Shown: positions 1-13,100 of the stretch, piece after piece
Position numbering within the stretch: position 1 is the first letter of the stretch
Layout of the letters: every line of letters begins with the position of its first letter
Assembly: GCA_001692895.1 (NCBI GenBank)
Contig: KV748197.1
Coordinates: 1,617,813-1,681,812 of the forward strand
DNA: 64,000 bases
From: Cenococcum geophilum 1.58
Taxonomy: Eukaryota; Ascomycota; Dothideomycetes; Gloniales; Gloniaceae
Reading direction: 5' to 3'
The notes under the pieces: generated by a model
Told to the model about the DNA's origin: nothing
Databases searched by the model: none
What the model saw: the letters and a program-made list of their open reading frames with translations, nothing else
Position numbers and translations under genes: made by a program

Positions 1-1315
1 CTATAGTTCTATATACATAAATTCTTTCTAGGCAGCTTAACATATACTAGTAACTATATTTGCTAATACTTTAAGACGCCCAATTAGCCCATAACTGGTA
101 GAGCCTAGTTAGCACAATTAGAGGTCCTAACCTCTATTAAAATACTTAATATCCCTAATAAGGGCCAGAATATTATTAGCGAAAACGGAGATATTTTACT
201 ACAAGTTAATAAGATCTTAGGTCTATATGGCTTAATAAAGGAGTATCTAAGCTCTTAATATAATCTTTTAAGAGAAGACATAATTAAACCGTTAAGAGAG
301 GTAGTAGGTTAAATTAGAGTAGACCCTTTTTAGTTTACCAGAATCTGGATATAGTAATGGAGTCGGTATATATAAATAGATAAGCATGCTATAATTCTAA
401 AGTAGTTATCCCCTAATATCTATAAGGTCCATACCAGCTTAATAATATTTTTACCTTAAGGGCTAGTAATCTGCGTAGCATTCTTACTCAGGAGAGTAGG
501 GAAGATAATCCGTTAGGATTAGTTAAAAAGACTAGTCGCTAGGTCTCTAGTTGCTTTAACTCCTAAGATTAATAATTTTTAAATAAAATATATACTCGTG
601 GTAGTGGCGGCGAGACTATTAGCTACATTAGAACAGAATCCCCTGGAGGTTAACTTATTCTTTAAGACCTAAAGATATTAAGATTAACTTATCCGTATTA
701 TAGACAATAGTTAAGAAATAAACTAGATTTTATGAAGTTAGTTATTACACTATATTAGCATTATAAAAGCTAATAAGAGAGCTATAAGTGTGTAATATTT
801 TCTAAATAAGAAGATATCTAACTACTAATAGATTCCCGTTATTAGAACACCTTATTTAAGTTTAATAGAATATTAAAGCACTATAATACGTCATAAATAA
901 GCCTTATACGGATCTTAGTTTAATTATAGCTATTAAGGATACTTCCTTATTTAAGAATATTTATATTCTTAAAGACTGGTTAGATATAACTACTATAGGG
1001 CTTAATAAATCTTAAGCCACTATACTAAAACGAGTTCTTATAAAGCGTCTTATAATAATCCAAAGACCTCTAGGCACTAAAAAAATATAGCTTTAAAGGC
1101 GTTGCTCAGCAATATAACAATAGAAGATCCCCCTATTATTATTATATATTATACAAACCATACGCTAGACTAGTTATTTAGGTATATTGCTTAAAGTAAT
1201 ATATACTTTATAAAATTTTCTAGTACTTCTAACCGTCTTAATACTATTGCTTATACGGATAGACGATATTACACTATATTAGGCGCCAGGGCCGTAGGAG
1301 TAGGAAGAAGAGGAA
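1..1315. other. Unrecognised decayed AT-rich sequence
   Basis: No long open frame. One plus-strand frame from about 190 to 1310 still reads protein-like between TAG/TAA codons that could come from CAG, CAA or TGG, so this is probably a RIP-mutated transposon coding region. I recognise no catalytic motif and cannot name the family. Confidence 0.4.
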
Positions 1316-1431
1316 GTGTTAGGGCTCCCTCTTTTTATATCTTGTATTTTATTTTTTTATATTGTCTTATATTATCCTGCTATTGTCCTGCTATTGTGTT
1401 ATATTGTCCCATATTGTCCTATATTGTCCTA

Positions 1432-1599
1432 CCATTATATTATATTGTCCTGCCATTATATCATATTGTCCTGCCATTATATTACATTGTCCTGCCATTA
1501 TGTTACATTGTCTTACCATTATATCATATTGTCCTGCCATTATATTACATTGTCCTGCCATTATATTATATTGTCCTGCCATTATATCATATTATCCTA
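1432..1599. repeat. 21-bp minisatellite, eight units
   Basis: Eight consecutive 21-bp units of the form ccattatatcatattgtcctg differ mostly at C/T positions. More degenerate units continue on both sides, about 1360-1770. Because 21 is divisible by three, all frames stay open and give seven-residue repeats. These frames have no other gene-like feature, so they are not called as genes. Confidence 0.9.
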
Positions 1600-1976
1600 T
1601 TATCGCCCTGCTATTATATTATATTGTCCTAATATTATCCTACCATTGTCCTGCCATTATGTCATATTATCCTATTATTGTCCTACTATTGTGTTATATT
1701 ATCCTATTATTGTCCTACCATTATATTATATTGTCCTATTATTATCTTATATTATCCTGCTATTGTCTTAGTACTACTATATACTTTTTACTATTTACTA
1801 AGATTATAGTTATAGGTATTTATCGGCCAGGATCCGGGCAGTAACTTTTAGCAGTAATTTTACTACCCGAATCTCTTATAGATCAATTAATTGGTATAGA
1901 GCTGTTATATTATAGTAAAGCTATATCTAAGCAATCTATATCGTGATCCTTGGCATAGTGTTATACGTAGAAATAT

Positions 1977-2072
1977 TTAATCGTTAGATTTAGGAAGGTG
2001 TTTATATTTTAATTAAATTTATAAGACTATAACTAAGGGCCTTTGCGGCGTAGTGGTATGGTAAGTTCTACA
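1977..2072. repeat. tRNA-like duplicated segment, copy 1
   Basis: About 95 bp here recur at 2471-2567 with point differences. Both copies end in a stretch like a tRNA 5' half (ggcgtagtggtatgg in this copy). No matching T arm or 3' acceptor follows at the right distance, so it is a tRNA-derived relic such as a SINE head or tRNA fragment, not a working tRNA. Confidence 0.4.
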
Positions 2073-2470
2073 ATTGCTTTGGTTTAGGGTTGCTTAGTCA
2101 CTATAGGAAAGTTATAATGCTTGGCGTGGTGTTAAACTTAAGGTGCCTTGCTACTATAGTGGTAGAGATATAGTAGATTAACTGCTCACTAAAATATGGC
2201 GCCCCCGTTACTGTAGTAGCCACTACAGTAATAGAGATACCCTATATTTATAAATTTAGATTCTATATATGGTATAGCTTGCGAATTTAACGCGCTTGCC
2301 GATCTAGAGGAGCTTTTAGATTAAAAAGTCGCCAGATTAACCAAACGATCGCGTTAGAATCAGATTTAAGCTTTAGCTTAGATATATTCTGCGGCCTTTA
2401 GATTTAATCTAAAGTCGCAACCAAACGTTCCCTAAGATTTAATATAGGGATCTCTCCCTAAGGATCTAGT

Positions 2471-2567
2471 TTAATCGTGAGGTTTAGGAAGGGGTTATAA
2501 TTTAGTTAAATTTATAAGATTACATTCCAAAGTCCTCGTGGCGTAGTAGTATAATACGTTCTGCCTC
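2471..2567. repeat. tRNA-like duplicated segment, copy 2
   Basis: Second copy of the segment at 1977-2072. Its tRNA-like part reads gtggcgtagtagtataatac. Differences from copy 1 include several G/A and C/T changes. The sequence between the copies, about 2073-2470, has no gene that I can see. Confidence 0.4.
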
Positions 2568-2771
2568 TTACTATAATTTAAAGCTAGCCTAACATAATTA
2601 AAACTCGACGTGGAAGAGCTAATATACTTAGTATATAGTGCTGAGATTTCGTTAAATATATAACTTTGGGCGTTATAGGACACGTATAAAAATACGAGCT
2701 TAATTTGGAGCCTTACTAACGCCTAATTTAATAGGAAACGACCTTCTTTTTTAATATTTTTAATATTTTTA

Positions 2772-2850
2772 ATGCGCGACGAGTGGGAATTGAACCCGCT
2801 ATACCTGGGAGTTAAATATATAACGTCTAATTACTTAATCTGGCTAGGAG
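2772..2850 (-). other. Degenerate tRNA-like remnant
   Basis: On the minus strand a T-arm-like stretch, gcgggttcaattcccac, follows a D-arm-like stretch near 2840-2850. One T-stem pair is broken (C opposite A, as a G-to-A change would give). The acceptor strands do not pair and no clean anticodon stem forms. I read it as a pseudo-tRNA or the head of a SINE. Confidence 0.3.
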
Positions 2851-3091
2851 GCTCGGCGGCAATATAATAGGGCTTAATAACGTAATAAGGCTTAACGGCG
2901 ATATAATAAGACTCGGTAATATAATAAGACTTAACGATGCAATAAGGCTCGGCGACGTAATAAGGCTTAGCAACGTAATAAGACTTAATAATATAATGAG
3001 GCTTAGCAATGTAATAAGGCTCGGCAGTAATGTAATAAAACTTAATAATATAATAAGTCTTAGTGACGTAATAAGGCTTAGGGCCGGGCAA
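2840..3091. repeat. 18-bp minisatellite
   Basis: Imperfect tandem units of about 18 bp resembling atgtaataaggctcggca run for roughly 250 bp. Variants differ mainly by G/A and C/T. The open minus-strand frames over it are six-residue repeats caused by a period divisible by three, not genes. Confidence 0.8.
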
Positions 3092-3095
3092 CGAG

Positions 3096-4279
3096 GGGAA
3101 GATTTAAGGTTGCTCGGTTACTAATACCTAATAGCGAAATCTAACGGTATAGTACTGCTATTAAGGTGTTCTAATACGGGTAGGTTATATAAAGGTTTTG
3201 TCCGTAATATATCTAATATATCCTAAAAGTCTGCCTTTCGCTTATCTTTAAGGTCAAATTTCTGGCCTATAATAAATTAAATATTATAGTCGGTAAGAGC
3301 ACGATGAATAACAGTATATTTTACCCTGTTGTTCTTAAAACCATTAAACATAAAGTAGTAGATAGTCTATTAACTTATGTCTATTAGTACCGGCTAATAA
3401 AGTGCCTTTAAAACATACTAATATTGATAATAGCCCTTTTATTTTGTAGTATAATAAGCTTAATAGTAATGGGGTTTTAGTCCTTATAATTAAGCATATT
3501 TATCTAGCGGAGCTAGGTTTACCAATTATTCTAGTCAGCATTATATTATAGGTTAATTCGATATCTTATACTAATAGAAAAAGGTAGAAGGCAAATTAAA
3601 TGGAATAATTAAGGTACGCTTTTCTTTGCCGTTAGGGATTTCGTATAGACGTTGTATAGCGTACGGGTAGGAGCTGGTAGTTATTAAGACGTTATAGGCA
3701 GTAGTAAAAGTTTTACATAGGATAGTAAGATCTTAAAAACTACTACTAATGGTTCCCCCTTATAGCAGACAACTACGTATATGCGCTATAACTGTATAAT
3801 TAGTAGATAAAAGCGGTAGTTATAAACGTTAGTTTGTTTATTCTAATACCATCTTACTTCTTATAACAATTTAAAATATAAAGGGAGCTTTAGTTACGGG
3901 ATAATCCTCTTATATACTAATTAGACTTTTAGAATAATAAAGATAGCATATATACATAGTCTATTAGTAGAAAGGATACACCTTAACAGGAATTGTTAAT
4001 ATATATTAGAAATGAGAGTTAGTAGGGTTATAGGCTAGATTACTTAACAGGTGTTAAGGTAGTTAGTAGCCGGAGTAATATTAATCCAGACAAAATTTAA
4101 ACTTTTTAAGGTTTAGTTAGTTATAAGGTGGTTAATACTAAGATAATATATTATAAAATATTAAATAGTTGCATATTGTCTACATATATATATATTATAC
4201 TAAGACATACTCTTATTATAGGGGGTCGCTACTCTAACTGCACTAGCTACGCTATTTCTATTACATTATTATTAGCCTA
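3096..4279. other. AT-rich RIP-mutated sequence, no gene recognised
   Basis: Lies downstream (minus-strand sense) of the helicase relic and may be its 3' flank. I see no motif, terminal repeat or open frame that identifies it. Confidence 0.4.
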
Positions 4280-6720
4280 CTAAGTAGGTTGGGCTTTAAA
4301 CACTTTGTGAAACTTATTAATCGTTATCCTTTTAGTTATTATATACCTCGCTAATATAACCATATTAATCGGGTTCCACTTATCCGTACTATACGTTGTT
4401 AACGCAGTAACTACTGGCGCTAGCTGTCTAGATCTAGCAGCTCGGCCAAACACTTGCACCTTTATATTTACCATTATTACCGGTTTAAGCAGATGGACTC
4501 TATATATAGAGACTAAATTTAGACCCTCTCCTCTAACTCTTCGGTTAATAATAAGAAACTAGACCATATTATTCTAGTAAGGACCGCCTATTAAAATACG
4601 AAACGCTTTATAGATATCCTCCTAGTCTTTTAGGGATATCCTAGACTCTATTTAGTAAATAGTTAAATATTTAAACTAGCCAAGCCTTTTATAGAAATAC
4701 TATATTATATTATTAGTAATAGTTTACCACTAGTCTAATAGCTAACTTATGAGGCGTAATAGCGTATATACCGCTAGTTTATAACTACTAAACAGTAGTC
4801 TCTTATTAGGATTCCTTTTAAGTACTTTATTAACGTATTTTATAATTCTATTTAGTTTCCTAGAGTTAGTAATCGTGCTCTAATTCTTCTAAAGTGGATT
4901 CTCGTCTAAAGGTTTATCCTATTTTTTACTGCGGAACTTATTAACTGTCCACCTTAGCTTTATTCTAACTTTTATCTCATCCTTCTACCATATATTCTAC
5001 CACTTATCTCCTACCTTAGCCAGGCCTAGAAAGATAGTAAAAATTTTTAATAAGCGACTAGCTCCCTCTAGAAATTAATCTATATTAAAGATAGGTTCTT
5101 TTTCTTTTTTTCCTTTAGCTTTCCAGTATCTAAAAGCTTTATTTAGCTGTTTAAAAGCTTTTAGGGATACTTTACGCCAGAGCTTCTTAATATACGGTTT
5201 AAATATTAAATCGTTCGTTATATAGCAGTCTTAGTAGACAACTAGTAGTAGCTTATTAATTACCCTCCTATTAAACTATCGGTCTTCCCCTATCCTACGC
5301 ATAATTAAGACCTTTGCAATTAAAGAGGAGCATTCTTTAAAGCCTATAATAACCTTATTCGGAAAAGAAGAGCAATTAGCTGCTCTTAGCTTTTCATATT
5401 TAATTAACGCTTTAATATTACAATTATTAATTAATTTTACATTTAGGGAATCCGTCCAATTAGGGGCCCTAAAAATTTCTAAGGCGGGAATTAGACTTAT
5501 AAAACCTTCACTAGTTAGCGTACTAGAAGTAAACACTACTAAAAGTCAAGAGGTGTAGTAGGTTATTTTACTATTGCCGTCCTTATAAGACCGGCCCAGG
5601 CATTAAAAGCGAGGAAATACTGCTTAATCATTATATACTTATTTAGCGATTTTTATTAGATAACCTATCTCTAACCTATCTATATAGAACTTGTTAATAA
5701 AAATCCCACTAATAATATAATAAGGACCACCGTCTCTATAGAGATTAAAAATGGTTTTATACTATTTCTAAGCGGTCTAGGTTATTACCTAAGTTTATAA
5801 GGTCGTAATTATAAGATATAAAGCCAATCTTAGGTCCATTTTCCACCAGACTACTTTACCTTCTCCTTTATATTTTATAGGTTTAAGAATATCCCTATCT
5901 TTATCTGTAAAATTATACTTTTTTATACTAGACCTAATAAAAGCTATATAGCGCACGCGGACTTATAATTTACCTCTAGAAATAAAATTATTTAGTTTTA
6001 AGGTCTTAAACCATAATTTAACGTCTTTAACCGCTTAGGGTAGTAGATTCTGTCTAGTAATATATATAGTTAGTCCTACTAGCCAGTTAAGAAATTTTTT
6101 AGCAATACTTCCCTTAACATAATAGCACTATAGCATGCTATCCATTTAACTCAGGCATTGGGCATTAGGCGGCTGCGGGTGTTTATCTATACTAAAGGCA
6201 AGGTAGAGACTTTTATCTCTACCTTTTTAATTTTTCCAATTAAGCCAGTTAAGGTTAATCTTAGTTATTAACACGCCGGTGTACCAGATTAAAAGCATTT
6301 AAAGTATCTTACCTAAACCCATTATATCTACGAGAAAGGTCCCACCTAGGGTTATATAATTAAGAAGAGTATAGGTAATACTAAGCAGCTAATATGTTTA
6401 TATAGCTTTACCCTTTTTTATACTATATAAGTAGAAGGTTGCGTCTTAAAGAGTGTTATAAATAGTTAATAGAAACAAGAGGAACTACAGCGCCTTTACC
6501 TATAATATTAGGTTAATATATACTTCTCGCACGTCCTTTAGGTAATTAACTTCCTAATTAACCTCCTTAATTTTATCCTTATACTCGTCTTCTGGTTCCT
6601 TATTAGTTGAAATAGGGTTAATTAAGGCATTAAAGTGGCGGCGCTCCTATATGCGGTTAAGATTAATTTCCCCAATATAAATTAGGTTAGGGTTATTATT
6701 TATATCCTTAAATAATATAT
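4280..6720 (-). pseudogene. SNF2-family DNA helicase relic
   Basis: A decayed frame on the minus strand keeps two ends of a SNF2/RAD5-type ATPase. A Walker A region, MGLGK followed by I/L, is at 6302-6322, preceded by GGTFLVDI where SNF2 proteins usually have G-x-L-L-A-D-E. A motif VI region, QVFGRAARSRQ, is at 4424-4456, followed by a short tail that ends at the left edge. The roughly 2 kb between them suits the family. Many in-frame TAG/TAA codons and a VDIM in place of ADEM show the gene is dead. It faces away from the plus-strand Plavaka relic at 9.3-13.6 kb, so it may be accessory cargo of that element. Motif II is not clear, so the family call is moderate and the 5' limit is uncertain (it could reach about 8000). 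Confidence 0.5.
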
Positions 6721-8477
6721 TAATAAACATTTCGTAATTAGACTTTAACCATTTATTACACTATCCTTTTATTTTATCCTATAGCATTATCTTAAATGTT
6801 TATACTTTATCTAGATCTACGCCTTTTAAGAGCTCTAATTTATCTAATAGGGGCTAGTCTTTACTACTACGGGTTTAGCTATAAGCAGTTTTAATTATAG
6901 CCGGCCGTACGGCTAATAATGTATTAGTAGGTATAAGTGGCGTGGACTTTAGAGTTAACGTAGGCTTTAGATTTAACTGCTTAGGTATAGGTAGTGTGGA
7001 CTCTAGGGTTAACTACTTGTAACTACTTTAACCCAGGGCAGGTATGTCTATTCTTCTCCTAGTTAGCACCGGTCGTATAATATTAGGGTTAGAGTTAAAC
7101 TTGGAATCACCCTTATTAAATCTTATACCTATAAACGTATATTAGACAACTCTATATAATATTATATAATCTTATAAATTATAAAGTCTCTTACGCTTTA
7201 TAATCTGATTAAGATCTTTAACTCTAATTATAATTATATTAAGTCCGGCCTTTTTTATAGAAAGCACTGTAAATGCCAGGTTTATATAGTTAAGAATTGG
7301 TATACCAGTAGTTAGATCTACTATAGTCTAGCTATCCCTATATTTATCCGCCGAGAAGTTTTTACTTATCGCGGCCTATAGCTTGTCATATCTATAGTAA
7401 TATATATTAATTTTCTCCAGAGAATCGGACAATAGATACTTATGCTTAGTTTTTAATATAAATCCGTATAGAATGGGGGCCCTAGTAAATGGTGTTTTGT
7501 CTAAGTAACTATATATAGCAAAGCTCATTTTATAGAATAGCATAGGTGTAGTATTTAGCTATTATGGGGCTTTAATAGATAGATTACTAAGCACCTAAGC
7601 AGCCTTAGAGGTTGCCCTTAATCTAGATAAGTTAATAGACTACTCTCTGGAAGACAAGGCGCCACGCTTTTAAATAGTATTAGTTATTATAACCTCCACG
7701 CCTCTACGTTTATTAGTTATTACGTGTCGCTATATAGATTTTTTAGCAGTAATAGCGAAAGCTTTAAACTCTAATAGTAGATCAGATCTCTTAAACACGT
7801 GCCTATACTTAGTGTTAAGAAGGTTAAAGACTATACGCTTAACTCCATTTTATATAAGTCTGGACGTTAGCAACCTACCGCTAGATACTTTATTAATTTC
7901 GCTAGTATAGTATTAAAGGATTTCGCTATATGTTTTTTTGTTAATTATAAGTCCTTACTATAGCTTTAGACTACTTATTTATAATAAGTTCTTATTAGTC
8001 GTAGTAGTTAAGTACTAACTAGATTCTAAATATGGCGCCGCCATTATAGTTAGGGACCCTATATATTTATAAGCGGGTAAAAGCTTAATATAGAATAGTA
8101 TAGAGTGACTTATAAAGACAGTAAAGCGGATAATATATTAAATAATTAGCAATAATATAACAAGATAATCCTAACAGTTATAATAAGAAGGTATACTAAT
8201 AGTGTTAACTTAAGATAATAGCGGATGCTAATGAGAGTGATCTAAGAGTAATATAAGAAATAGAACGAAATATAAGTCTTAACGCGAGAAGTAGGATAAG
8301 ATGTAAGCTTTAATATAAGACTTAGAGTAAGAAACGGAATAAAAGGTGCGTGGCGAGATAAGATATAAGATTTGCGCTACTAACTAAGTAAATAACAATA
8401 AGAGAGCTAATAATTCTATTCTTTGTGTTATAACTAGTTAATAAAGCAGCTTTAGAGAGGTAAGGAAACAAGTTTAG
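6721..8477. other. AT-rich sequence between helicase relic and tandem repeats
   Basis: Probably the decayed 5' part and promoter side of the minus-strand helicase relic. No motif can be named. Short direct repeats of the type gactttagagttaac/gactctagggttaac occur near 6945-7020. Confidence 0.35.
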
Positions 8478-8800
8478 GATAATCTAAGATATTAAAAAAT
8501 GTTTAAAATTGTACAAAAAAGTAAAATATAATATGGCATTTTATTCCGTAAGTGTAAGGTAAGGCAAAATATATAGTAGAGAGAGGTAGGGGGATGATCT
8601 AAGACATTATAAAAGGTCTAAGATTATACGAAAAAAGTGAAATATAATATGGTATTTTATCCTATAAGCGTAAGATAAGGTAAAGTATATAGTAGAGAGA
8701 GGTAGGGGGATAATCTAAGACATTATAAAAAGTTTAAGATTATATAAAACAAAGTAAAATATAATATAGTATTTTATCCCACAAGCGTAAGATAAGGCTT
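8478..8800. repeat. Tandem repeat of about 115 bp, nearly three copies
   Basis: Copies begin with gataatctaaga or gatgatctaaga at 8478, 8593 and 8709. Each contains aaaataataatggtattttat-like and agagagaggtaggggg segments, and the third copy is cut short. They sit between the divergent helicase and Plavaka relics, where subterminal or promoter repeats of a transposon would be expected. Confidence 0.8.
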
Positions 8801-9299
8801 TAGGATACCCTTTCACCTAAAGTATAATCTATTTTTAAGCTATATCACTAACAAAGCAACTTTTTTTTAGGTAAGCTGTTACGTCTACTGCATAGGCAAC
8901 CCAAAACTAGTATCCTAGATCCCACTCATAGCTACTACGCCTTATATTAAAGATATTCGCTAGACTTATTTGTATATAGGTCCCATAGTCTAAATTATAT
9001 ATTAAGCTATCTATAACACAGCTATTGTTACTCTAGCCCTGTAACACCGTACTCTTATTTATACACCTTTTTCTTCTATTTCCTACTATTGTCCGCTTAA
9101 TCTTTTAAACTTCTATAGCCGCCTAAACTAATACTATAGCCTCTTTGTCTTTAAAAACACAACTATATTAAGCTTGGCTTAGCCTTAATTTCTTTTTAAA
9201 AATACGGCTACGTTAAGCTTGCCTCGGCCTTAATTTCTTTAAATATATACTACCTAAAAATATATCCCGCCTTACACGACTACTATAAGCTCTACCTAT

Positions 9300-10950
9300 A
9301 ATATAGTGTTTAGTGCCCTAGCGCGGAGCGGGCTCTCTTAAAAGCCGTATTATAATACCTTCCAGAGACCAGACACCTAAAGCTTCTTTAGCCGCTATAA
9401 ATAAGGGAGATGCCAATATACAGATTAACGGTGGTATACTAGGTAGAGATGGCCCTAATCTTTATAAGCTAGGGTGGGATATTAAGGTTAAGCTAGCTAA
9501 TCTACAGACTGACCTAAATAACCCGTTCTTTTCTACCAAATTATTTAAAGAGCTCCAACTATATTTTAGCTCTCCGCACCCTAGTAGTATATAGGCTTAT
9601 ACTAATATATCTATTTAATAGGAAACCGGAGGTGTTAAAAGGAATTCTAGAAATAAACTTTTAAAAGCTATTAAAGATAAGCAGTTAGCCTATAAGACAC
9701 AGGCTTTCTATTTAGTTACTTCGCGGGCTTTAAATTATCTATATTATTGCCGATACCTATTATCTAGCCTAACCCTCTAGCGTTACCTTAACGACGAATA
9801 TAAGACTTTTAGGCGGCAGCTTAAGTTAAATATTAGTTAGAACTCTATATACCTAAGACCGGATATTATAGTTCTAAGTGCTAACTTATTTAGTTATCTT
9901 AACTTAACTAGCACTACCCTTAATCCTCCCTTTTTTCTTGCTACGGCTTATATAAAAATAATGGAATTGTAGGTCTAGATAGCTAACATCATCAGGCTCT
10001 GTAATATTAGTGGTAAATAATATCTTCGCTGTAGCTATAGTCCTATAGCTATCGCCTAAGAATACTATATATTATTATTTAGACGGATAAAGGTTTTTTA
10101 GGTACTATTAAGTCTTTAGTTTATAGTTTAGCTGCTTTAGACTCTTTTAAGTCCTTAAACTTAGTATTAAGCTTAGTATTAAGCTAGTTATACTTACACT
10201 TTAGCGTCTAGTTTGGTTACCTTGGACTCTTAAGTCCTTAAACTTAGTATTAAGCTAGTTATACTTATGCTTTAGCATAACTAGTTCTGGTAAGAAAATA
10301 AGAGGTATACTCTTAATAGCTATAAAGCTAAGCCACTTAGATTAAATACCGGTAATTAACCGTTAGTACTATAATACGCACTCTTTACGCCTGGAAATAA
10401 TACTATATTATTTAATATATAATTAGCGATAATACAGCGGAGCTGTCTATAGTGTTCTTATACCTCTAAAAGTTACGGCAGCCTTTACCGACACCTACGG
10501 TGCTATAAAAGGCGGCTACCTAGCTACTAACACGTCTATAAAAAAACACGCGAAGAGAGATATAATACTCGCACGTTTATTACGGCCTAACTACTTATAA
10601 TTTGTAATTAATTCCACTACTCTAACTGGTTAGATAACGCGTAATTATAACCAGACGGTATAAATACGGATACTAATAAGTATACTCCGGTGGCAGTAGA
10701 ATATAAGTAAAATGCCTACCTGGTGCCTCTATATGGTATACTACATTAGAAAAGCGTCCTATTATTATTATTATTACTTAAAATAAAGATATTTAAAGCA
10801 ACTAAGAATATAAAGGCAGGTAAACCAATTTTATATAAGACTAATAATAATGTATAGTAAGTTAACTAGACAATTTTAGATATTACTATATAATAACATA
10901 ATAATAGCCAAAGTATACTATACAATCCTTTTCATTTAGAGTTTAATTAC
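9300..10950 (+). pseudogene. Decayed coding region upstream of Plavaka core
   Basis: A plus-strand frame from about 9405 to 9960 is unusually protein-like for this area, with few stops. It may be an accessory ORF or the N-terminal part of the following transposase. A direct repeat of about 80 bp (cttaaacttagtattaagc cores near 10155 and 10236) lies inside. I do not recognise a domain. Confidence 0.35.
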
Positions 10951-10959
10951 GCCTTTTTA

Positions 10960-13100
10960 ATATAGCTATACCACATTTGCTGCATAAAGGGAGACGTTAA
11001 TGCACTGCTTAAAGATACTCGCCTTAGCCTACTTTATAGCCTACTTAGCTTCCAATCTATAAATTAATAGGAGGAACTAATTACCGCTATTCTATTTGGC
11101 ATATAAGATGAATAATAGCTCCAATTAGAGTATAAGGTGGAATTAAATATTAAAGGCTCTAAGCAGAGGAAATATTATATTCTTTACCAGGATATTATAA
11201 ATATAATTATCTTTCTAATTGGCTATTAACCCTTTAAAGATATACTGGCATATGCACTAAAGAGACTCTATAATGCCGATAACCACTAAGTCTATAATAA
11301 GCTATACAGCTGTAATTAGTAGTAGGAGATATAAGGCAAGGTTCCTAGCGGTGCTATAGTAGTTCCTATACTTATAGCAGTTAATAAGACCCAGCTAACA
11401 ATATACTATAGTAATAAATCGGCCTGGCCAGTATATCTTACTATTAGTAATCTTAACTAATAAGTTCAACGCTAATAAATATCCCCTATAAATATTCTTG
11501 TCGGTTTTATGCCAGTTATTAAAGAAAAGGATAATAATATAAAAAGTAAAGTATATTATAAGGCGATAAGAACTATACTTAAACGTAAGTCCTAGTTTAG
11601 TATTTTAACGCTATATTCCATAAACTAAAATATAATAGCAATTAAGTATCTTATAGAAAGCGGCATAGACCTTTAATATACGGATAATTTTATATAATAA
11701 TGTTATCCAATTATATATAGAATAATGGCAGACTATAAAAAATAAGTGCTGCTTATAGGTATTAAAAGCTAATAGCACTATACTATGTGCTAGGTCCCCC
11801 CTTTAAAGCGCGAGAACTTAACTAAAAAATAATACCCGCTATATACCTATAAGGAGACAAAAAGATAGATTAAATGCTAGTAACTAGAGAACATTCTTCT
11901 ATCCTTAAATAACTAGGTATACCCAGTAGAATATTTCGCGTAGTACTATTGCCTATTTAACATCTATAAGGGCATAATAGCAGATATTCTATATTACCTT
12001 TTAAAGGGTATTATTATATAACTTATTAAATAGGTACGGAAACTAGTAGGCAATATTATCCAGTTAAAAAGAAAGAGAAGAGGGATAAAGATAACTATAA
12101 TAAATATATCTGCGGAGGCTTAGCTTAATTAGCGTTTTAAATAAGTCCTAGCTTTTATAAGGCTAAAACGGTTTAATAATCTATTATTTAATAAAGTTAC
12201 TTAATAGATAGGTGATAAACAAAAAGCCATAGTTTGTTAACTTGTCGCTATGCTAGCCCCACTGCTGTTGTCTAGGGAACTATATGCTATATATTTTACA
12301 AAAGCCGTATATAACTTCGTTATTATAGCTTAGTATTACACCTATAATAAGGAGACACTATAATATATGCACTACGCCCTATATTAAATTAATATGCTTA
12401 AAGGCGTGTTTTAAAGTTTCCGTCTAAAGGTAAAGGATTCTAATATAGGCCATTTTAATATACCAAAATTCCATACCCTTGTATATTTTAAGGAAAATAT
12501 CCGCCTATACGGATGCGCAGATAGGTACTATACTGGCGTAAATGGCGAAGCTGGATACCGTTATATTATTAAGGCGTTTTATAACTTAACAAATAAATGG
12601 GATTTGCTATCTTAAATCTACTCTTATAATTTAAGACGGGTAGTAGTACTAGTAATAGAAGACGAAATAGCTTTTACGAATAGTAATTCTATACTATAGT
12701 CTTCCTAGCGTCTAGAGGTATAGGTTACTTAACTAATATAGCATTTAGCAGTTGCAAAGCTTTGGTGGCCTTTAGAAGATATAAATAGGGCAATAGATCT
12801 TGTCTAGAGGCGTCTTGGGTTAAAGACGTGGCTTTATATATTTTATATAGCAAACTATTGCGAAATTCCAGGGTTTCTAAACAGCATTATAGTATTTGTC
12901 TGAGAGTGTAGGCAAAAACTATAAGGTAAACGTGCCTAGAACTCTAATATAGACCAGAAAGAGAAGAATCCTTTATAGGTTAAGTGCCTACTTATTAAAA
13001 TATATCTATCTATCCGCTGTTAGAAATAAGACGGAAAAAATACAACCGACCTTAAGGCCTAAATTAGTGAGGTAGTACGTTGCGCACTAGATTGGCAATG
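10960..13100 (+). pseudogene. Plavaka/KDZ-type (CACTA-like) transposase relic
   Basis: The plus frame keeps several stretches I recognise from fungal Plavaka-type transposases. At 11344-11470 a PSGAIVVPILIAVNKTQ block is followed by SAWPVYLTI, matching the family's conserved P-x-G-x-x-V-P-x-L-x-x-x-D-K-T-Q-L and W-P-V-Y-L-T-I-G-N-I segments. At about 11730-11830 MADYKK and YTMC-VPP blocks follow. At 12442-12495 NIGHFNIPKFHTLVYF appears, and near 12535 GVNGEAGYRY. KDZ elements are cut-and-paste DNA transposons of the CACTA group. The gene is inactive: stops interrupt it every few tens of codons and D/H positions are often N/Y, as C-to-T changes would give. Terminal inverted repeats were not found. 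Confidence 0.65.

Noticed and set aside
1316..1844. Three overlapping plus frames and one minus frame of 63-160 codons
   Set aside because: They are the 21-bp minisatellite read in different frames and have no gene-like composition.
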